Origin: Ruegeria arenilitoris
Lineage (GTDB): Bacteria > Pseudomonadota > Alphaproteobacteria > Rhodobacterales > Rhodobacteraceae
DNA: 64,000 bases
Reading direction: 5' to 3'
Assembly (NCBI RefSeq): GCF_013032855.1
Contig: NZ_WQDA01000002.1
Span: forward strand, 682,001 to 746,000
Shown here: one piece after another, positions 59,520 to 64,000 of the stretch
Layout: the number at the start of each line of letters is the position of its first letter
How positions within the stretch are numbered: position 1 is the stretch's first letter
Notes under the pieces: generated by a model
What the model was told of the DNA's origin: nothing
Database searches by the model: none
What the model saw: only the letters and a program-made list of their open reading frames with translations
Made by a program: the position numbers and the translations under genes

Positions 59520-61313
59520 TCACTCGCCCAATGCGATGCCCTCTCGACGTGGATCAGCTCCGCCGTGCAGACCGTCGCGGATTTCGATGGCATGAAGGCC
59601 CGAGGTCAGATCCCGCGCGTTCACTTCAAAGCCCAGCTCGCCCAACATGTCCGCAAAAACTTCGGCGCTTGTGCCGACCTCGACATCATAGGTCCCGAAA
59701 CGGTTCACCAGATGCGGAAGGGCGACCGCCTGCTGGACGTCCATACCCCAATCCGCCCAGGCAATGATGGATTTTGCGACGTAACCGATGATCCGGCTGC
59801 CACCCGGAGACCCGATCGCCAGAACCGGAGACCCGTCCTGCATGACAATCGTCGGACTCATCGAGGAACGGGGGCGTTTGCCCGGTTCGATCCGGTTGGC
59901 AATCGGAACCCCGTCCCTGTGGGTCCGGAAGGAAAAGTCGGTCAGTTCGTTGTTCAGCAGAAAGCCGTTGGTCATCAGACGCGAACCAAAACCGTTCTCG
60001 ATTGTCGTGGTCATTGAAAGCACGTTTCCATAGACGTCTACGATCGAAATATGGGACGTCGACGGCAGCTCGATCGACGCATCGTCGGCCCAGTTCAGCG
60101 CGTGGTCAAACTCAGGATTTCCCGGCGCAACCTCGGTCAACGCCCCAGCGTCATCCAGCAACGCGGCACGATCGGCCAGATAGGCCGGATCGACCAGGCC
60201 CTGCGTCGGCATCGGAATGAAATCACTGTCGGCCATGTAGCGACCGCGATCCGCGAAGGCCAGGCGCGAGGCATCGCCGATCAGCCGCCACGCTTCGGCG
60301 CTTTCGGGACCCATCTCCGCCAAATCGTAATTGTCGAGAATGCCAAGGATCTGCCCAACCGTCAGCGCGCCCGAGGACGGCGGACCCATCCCGCAGACCT
60401 CATAGCTGCGATAGGTGGCACAGATCGGCTCGCGCTCAATCACCTGATACAACGCCAGATCAACTCCGGACAAAACCCCCGGGTTACCCGGAGCGTTTCG
60501 CACAGTCCGCACGATGTCAGCCGCGATCTCTCCTCCATAAAAGCCCGCAGCCCCTTCGGACGCCAGAACCCGCAGGGTTTCGGCATAGTCTGGGTTGGTG
60601 AGGCGCTGACCCTGGGCCAGCGGCTCGCCGCCCGGCAGGAAGTAGTTGGCCGTGTCCGGGAAGCGTGCCAGACGTTCAGCGTCGGCCTGAATCAAGCCCG
60701 CCAGCCGGGGTGAAACGACAAACCCCTCGTCGGCCAATCGGATACCATCTTCGAACAGACCGGGCCAGGGGCTACGCCCCCAGCGCCGATGGGCTTCCTC
60801 CAACAATGCAGGCGTGCCGGGTGTCCCGACCGAAAGCCCGCCAACAACCGCGTCGAAGAATTTGAGCGGCTCGCCGTTTTCGTCTTGAAACAGGGTCGGG
60901 CTTGCCTCTCTCGGCGCGGTTTCTCGCCCATCCAAGGTGGTCAGGCGTCCGCTGGCCGCGTCGTACCAGACCAGAAAGGCACCCCCGCCCAGTCCCGAGG
61001 ACTGCGGTTCGACCAGGCCCAAGACAACCTGAACGGCGACCATTGCATCCGCTGCCGTTCCGCCGGCAGCCAGAACCTTGGCACCCGCCTCGACGGCCAG
61101 CGGGTTGGCCGCCGCAACCATCCAGGTTTCAGCTTTGACGGGCACACCGTCGGCCTTGGCCTTCAGCGCGGCGATCACCTCGTCGGTCAAGGCCTGAACC
61201 TGGCCGTCGGATGCACCCTCGGGCGCGACCTCATCGGCGGTTTGCTGGGCAAACACTGGGCTCGCCAGGGTCAGCGCGCAGGCCACAACAGTAGGGAACC
61301 AATTGGAGCACAT
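59520..61313 (-). CDS. ggt: Gamma-glutamyltransferase (glutathione hydrolase), periplasmic
   Basis: A 597-residue Ntn-hydrolase that cleaves gamma-glutamyl bonds such as that in glutathione. A signal peptide (FPTVVACALTLASPVFA) sends it to the periplasm. The substrate-binding R130 (TLDGRETAP) and the autocatalytic nucleophile T419 in LPSTSHISIVD (normally T-T-H; here T-S-H) are present, with GSPGGSRIIG near the end. Precursor would split before T419 into two subunits. AAGGAGG six bases before ATG 61313 fixes the start. Confidence 0.92.
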   Translation of the reverse strand: MCSNWFPTVVACALTLASPVFAQQTADEVAPEGASDGQVQALTDEVIAALKAKADGVPVKAETWMVAAANPLAVEAGAKVLAAGGTAADAMVAVQVVLGLVEPQSSGLGGGAFLVWYDAASGRLTTLDGRETAPREASPTLFQDENGEPLKFFDAVVGGLSVGTPGTPALLEEAHRRWGRSPWPGLFEDGIRLADEGFVVSPRLAGLIQADAERLARFPDTANYFLPGGEPLAQGQRLTNPDYAETLRVLASEGAAGFYGGEIAADIVRTVRNAPGNPGVLSGVDLALYQVIEREPICATYRSYEVCGMGPPSSGALTVGQILGILDNYDLAEMGPESAEAWRLIGDASRLAFADRGRYMADSDFIPMPTQGLVDPAYLADRAALLDDAGALTEVAPGNPEFDHALNWADDASIELPSTSHISIVDVYGNVLSMTTTIENGFGSRLMTNGFLLNNELTDFSFRTHRDGVPIANRIEPGKRPRSSMSPTIVMQDGSPVLAIGSPGGSRIIGYVAKSIIAWADWGMDVQQAVALPHLVNRFGTYDVEVGTSAEVFADMLGELGFEVNARDLTSGLHAIEIRDGLHGGADPRREGIALGE

Positions 61314-61451
61314 AATAAACCTCCTTATCCAAATACTGATTCTGACAGTGCACGGCACCGTACTGCCCCGCAACCATGTGCGGGGACGACCGCCAAAGAC
61401 GGCAAAGCTCTGCCTTGCAAACAGCAGGAGCCCGTATGCCTTGGCGTGTTC

Positions 61452-62438
61452 TTACAGCATCGCGGGAACGACCTGATCAGGCGGCCGGTGCCCGTCTTCA
61501 AACGTCTTGATATTGATGATGACCTTTTCGCCCATCTCGATGCGACCCTCGAGCGTCGCCGACCCCATATGCGGCAGCAGCACGACATTCGGCAGCTGCC
61601 GAAGTCGAGGATTCACGTCGGTGCCGTGCTCGTAGACGTCCAGCCCGGCCCCGGCGATCTCGCCCGCCCGGATCATCCGGGTCAACGCGTTTTCGTCCAA
61701 CACCTCGCCCCGCGACGTGTTCACGATGACCGCCGTCGGCTTCATCAGCTTTAGACGTCGCGCGTTCATCAGATGAAATGACGACGGCGTTGATGGGCAG
61801 TTGATCGAGATCACGTCCATACGCGCCACCATCTGATCGAGGCTTTCCCAATAGGTCGCCTCAAGATCCTGTTCTATTTCGGGACGCAACCGGCGGCGGT
61901 TGTGGTAGTGGACCTGCATTCCGAAGGCCCGGGCGCGGCGCGCGACGGCCTGTCCGATCCGCCCCATACCCAGAATGCCCAGACGCCGGCCTCCTATCCG
62001 CCCGCCAAGGAATGCCGTCGGCGCCCAGCCGGTCCAGTCCCCCTTTTGCATAACCGACAGACCCTCGGGAATCCGACGGGTTACGGCAAGGATCAGCGCC
62101 ATCGTCATGTCGGCGGTATCGTCGGTCAGAACACCCGGCGTGTTCGAGACCAGGATGCCGCGCTGACGGGCCGTCGCGACATCGATATGGTCGACACCGG
62201 CGCCATAATTCGCAATCAGCCTCAGCCGCTCTCCGGCTTGGCCCAAAACACCCGCGTCGATCGTGTCCGTGATCGTCGGAACCAGCACATCGGCCTGTTT
62301 GACCGCCTCGACCAACTCGTCGCGCGTCATCGGTGTGTCGGTGTCCCGCAAACGGACGTCGAACAACTCGCTCAGACGTGTCTCGACCACTTCGGGCAAC
62401 CGTCGCGTTACAACAACACTCAGACGTTCTCTTGGCAC
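61452..62438 (-). CDS. D-2-hydroxyacid dehydrogenase (glyoxylate reductase-like)
   Basis: A 328-residue NAD(P)-dependent dehydrogenase. The dinucleotide motif LGMGRIGQAVARRA, the catalytic Arg (NTSRGEVLDE), Glu (DVYEHGTDVNP) and His (LLPHMGSATLE) are present; the overall sequence is close to bacterial glyoxylate reductase. GTG 62438 has AGGAGG six bases upstream; longer in-frame ATG starts have no ribosome site. It is upstream of ggt on the same strand, 138 bases away. This is the second such dehydrogenase in the window, after the GhrA-type at 20419. Confidence 0.87.
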   Translation of the reverse strand: MPRERLSVVVTRRLPEVVETRLSELFDVRLRDTDTPMTRDELVEAVKQADVLVPTITDTIDAGVLGQAGERLRLIANYGAGVDHIDVATARQRGILVSNTPGVLTDDTADMTMALILAVTRRIPEGLSVMQKGDWTGWAPTAFLGGRIGGRRLGILGMGRIGQAVARRARAFGMQVHYHNRRRLRPEIEQDLEATYWESLDQMVARMDVISINCPSTPSSFHLMNARRLKLMKPTAVIVNTSRGEVLDENALTRMIRAGEIAGAGLDVYEHGTDVNPRLRQLPNVVLLPHMGSATLEGRIEMGEKVIINIKTFEDGHRPPDQVVPAML

Positions 62439-62575
62439 TTCAGCCCTCCTACCGCTTTGCATTCCGATGCGCGTCATGGCATCGTGGCGCAGGATCAGTC
62501 GGGGCACAAGAACCCCATGGGCATCGCTCCAACCTTTTTTGAAACACGGCAGACAGGCAAATCAGCGGGCAGGCA

Positions 62576-63094
62576 GTGAGTGCTTTCTTGAGGGCGAAAC
62601 GCCCAGTTCTGGCATTTCTAATCACGCTTCTGTTCCTGACAGGCGCAATCGCGCACGCGCAGGAAAAACGCGGGCAGGTGACGAACCTGCCTTTGCCGCG
62701 CTACGTGTCGATGAAGGCGGCCGAGGCGAACGTACGCCGCGGTCCTTCGCTGACTCATCGTGTTGACTGGGTGTTCAAGCGACGCGGCATGCCACTTCAG
62801 GTGACGGCCGAATACGGCAACTGGCGCAAGGTTCAGGATCGCGACGGGGCCGGCGGATGGGTCCACTACGCTCTGTTGTCAGGTGTCCGCACGGTTCTGA
62901 TTGAATCGGACATGCTGCCGGTCTACGCCAGCCCCGATCCCAAATCCCCGGTCAACGCTCATTTCGAAACAGGCGTCGTGGCCCGCTTGGGTACCTGCAC
63001 GGTGGATTGGTGCCGCATTTCGGCCGGTGGCTATCGCGGCTGGACCCTCAAAAGCAATCTTTGGGGCGTGGAGCCCGACGAAATCCGGGAATGA
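62576..63094 (+). CDS. Exported SH3-domain protein
   Basis: A 172-residue protein with a signal peptide (FLITLLFLTGAIAHA, cleavage before QEKRG). The mature part holds two SH3-like folds: ANVRRGPSLTHRVDWVFKRRG at about 50-70 and VYASPDPKSPVNAHFETGVVARLG at about 115-138, ending with AGGYRGWTLKSNLWGV. Bacterial SH3 domains often bind cell-wall peptides. GTG start with weak ribosome site. It is divergent from the hydroxyacid dehydrogenase gene and convergent with the dehalogenase. Confidence 0.82.
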   Translation: MSAFLRAKRPVLAFLITLLFLTGAIAHAQEKRGQVTNLPLPRYVSMKAAEANVRRGPSLTHRVDWVFKRRGMPLQVTAEYGNWRKVQDRDGAGGWVHYALLSGVRTVLIESDMLPVYASPDPKSPVNAHFETGVVARLGTCTVDWCRISAGGYRGWTLKSNLWGVEPDEIRE

Positions 63095-63103
63095 GACCCC
63101 TGC

Positions 63104-64000
63104 TCAAGCCGTCTCGCGGATGAAGGCCAGAACCGTTTCCGCAAGTTCCTGGGGCACGTCCTCCTGAAGGAAGTGACCGGCTTTCGGCAGCACAACATGG
63201 TTCTGTCCCGCTGCACCAGGACAAAGTTTCTGAAAAACCCCATCCACCCCGGCCATGATCCTGTCCTCAGCACCAAAAACCGTCAGGACAGGGGTTTGCA
63301 GATCGCGGATAACGTTCCAAGCCTGTCGGTTCGGTTCCGACTCGGGGTCGTCGGGGCGGTCAGGCACCAGCATCGGAAACTGTCGCGCCCCCGCCTTGTA
63401 ACGATCGTCAGGGAACGGCGCGTCATAGGCGGCGACCTCGGCCTCGGACAGCTTTGAAACCGTTCCGCCATAGACGATGCGACCGGCGCGGAAATCCGGC
63501 ACCTCCTGGCTGAACTGTCGCCAGGCGGCAAACGCCTCGCCCAAGGGCTGGTCCCCGGTTGGTAAGGCCGTGTTGGCGACAACGACCCGGGCGAACCTGT
63601 CTGGCATCTCGGCCCACAGGCGCAACCCGATCAATCCGCCCCAGTCCTGACAGACCAGGGTGATGTCCCGCAGATCGAGTTGACGCAGGACCTCACCCAT
63701 CCAGAAGACATGCCGCGCATAGGTATAGTCGTCGCGGTCGACGGGTTTGTCGGATCTGCCGAAACCCACAAGGTCCGGAGCGATGACCCGGTGACCCGCG
63801 GCGGCGACTGGCGGGATCATGTGACGGTACAGATAAGCCCAACTTGGCTCGCCGTGCATCATCAGTACTGGAGCTTCCGCGCGCGGCCCCTCATCCAGAT
63901 AATGGACCCGCAACGCGCCGCCTTCAGTATCATCCACCTCAAGGTAGTTGGGTGCGAAATCATAGTCGGGCAGATTTTGGAACCGTTCGTCCGGTGTGCG
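63104..64000 (-). CDS. Haloalkane dehalogenase (HLD-I type), N-terminus beyond window
   Basis: An alpha/beta hydrolase of at least 298 residues, close in layout to the DhlA subfamily. The frame stays open to the right edge, where RTPDERFQNLPDYDFAPNYL matches the N-terminus of that subfamily, so only a few residues are missing. The nucleophile Asp and adjacent halide-binding Trp are in CQDWGG, a second Trp in FAAWRQF, the catalytic Asp in FGAEDRIM and the His in PKAGHFLQED. Oxyanion motif HGEPSW is present. It would hydrolyse carbon-halogen bonds of haloalkanes; the natural substrate is unknown. Confidence 0.87.
   Translation of the reverse strand, partial: RTPDERFQNLPDYDFAPNYLEVDDTEGGALRVHYLDEGPRAEAPVLMMHGEPSWAYLYRHMIPPVAAAGHRVIAPDLVGFGRSDKPVDRDDYTYARHVFWMGEVLRQLDLRDITLVCQDWGGLIGLRLWAEMPDRFARVVVANTALPTGDQPLGEAFAAWRQFSQEVPDFRAGRIVYGGTVSKLSEAEVAAYDAPFPDDRYKAGARQFPMLVPDRPDDPESEPNRQAWNVIRDLQTPVLTVFGAEDRIMAGVDGVFQKLCPGAAGQNHVVLPKAGHFLQEDVPQELAETVLAFIRETA

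Overview
The window is a GC-rich (estimated by eye), gene-dense piece of a bacterial chromosome that looks like an alphaproteobacterium of the Rhodobacterales, most likely the marine roseobacter group (Ruegeria-like). The reasons are the priA / transaldolase / DUF484 / xerC order, a phosphatidylcholine synthase, the PuuD-type urate oxidase, the allantoinase-UraD fusion, frequent GTG/TTG starts and many 4-base stop/start overlaps. I see no rRNA, tRNA, CRISPR array, insertion sequence, integrase of a mobile element or plasmid/phage module. It reads as core chromosome with a catabolic gene cluster in the middle.

Layout. 1-6.1 kb: priA (cut by the left edge), transaldolase, DUF484-xerC, phosphatidylcholine synthase, a GreA/B-like factor and an O6-alkylguanine DNA alkyltransferase. 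6.1-18.2 kb: ileS, a large DUF2339 membrane protein, a VIT-type transporter, the YcjF/GNAT/YcjX trio, truA, and a NicO metal exporter with its DUF1007 partner. 18.2-21.4 kb: acyl-CoA thioesterase, acyl-CoA dehydrogenase, a hydroxyacid dehydrogenase. 21.4-30.4 kb: purine catabolism block 1 (ureidoglycine aminohydrolase, NCS2 permease, ureidoglycolate lyase, PuuE-UraD fusion, HIU hydrolase, a LysR regulator, PuuD), with a GAPDH paralogue and two small secreted proteins mixed in. 30.6-36.5 kb: tamA-tamB. 36.5-40.0 kb: dnaE. 40.4-49.8 kb: purine block 2, a tight xdhABC operon that continues into a BMP-type ABC transporter and ends in a clear terminator. 49.8-64 kb: CDP-alcohol transferase, an HlyD/DUF3302-like pair, a translationally coupled aldo-keto reductase / FAD oxidase / methyltransferase trio, an AhpD-like protein with a notable promoter, then a leftward group (hydroxyacid dehydrogenase, gamma-glutamyltransferase, FAD-linked D-lactate-type dehydrogenase, dimethylglycine-dehydrogenase-like protein), an SH3 protein and a haloalkane dehalogenase cut by the right edge.

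How the genes work together. The two purine blocks give most of a route from imported purines to glyoxylate, urea and ammonia: ABC or NCS2 uptake, xanthine to urate (XdhABC), urate to 5-hydroxyisourate (PuuD, feeding electrons to the respiratory chain through its own haem domain), then HIU hydrolase, OHCU decarboxylase and allantoinase, and finally ureidoglycine aminohydrolase and ureidoglycolate lyase. The allantoate amidohydrolase step and guanine deaminase are not in this window. I did not find a clearly undescribed defence or mobile system. The most novel-looking items are an exact 3 x 109-residue repeat in TamB, the AT-richer dnaE-xdhA spacer with a 5-codon leader ORF, an FNR-like site plus a palindrome in front of the AhpD-like gene, and the small DUF3302-like/HlyD pair.
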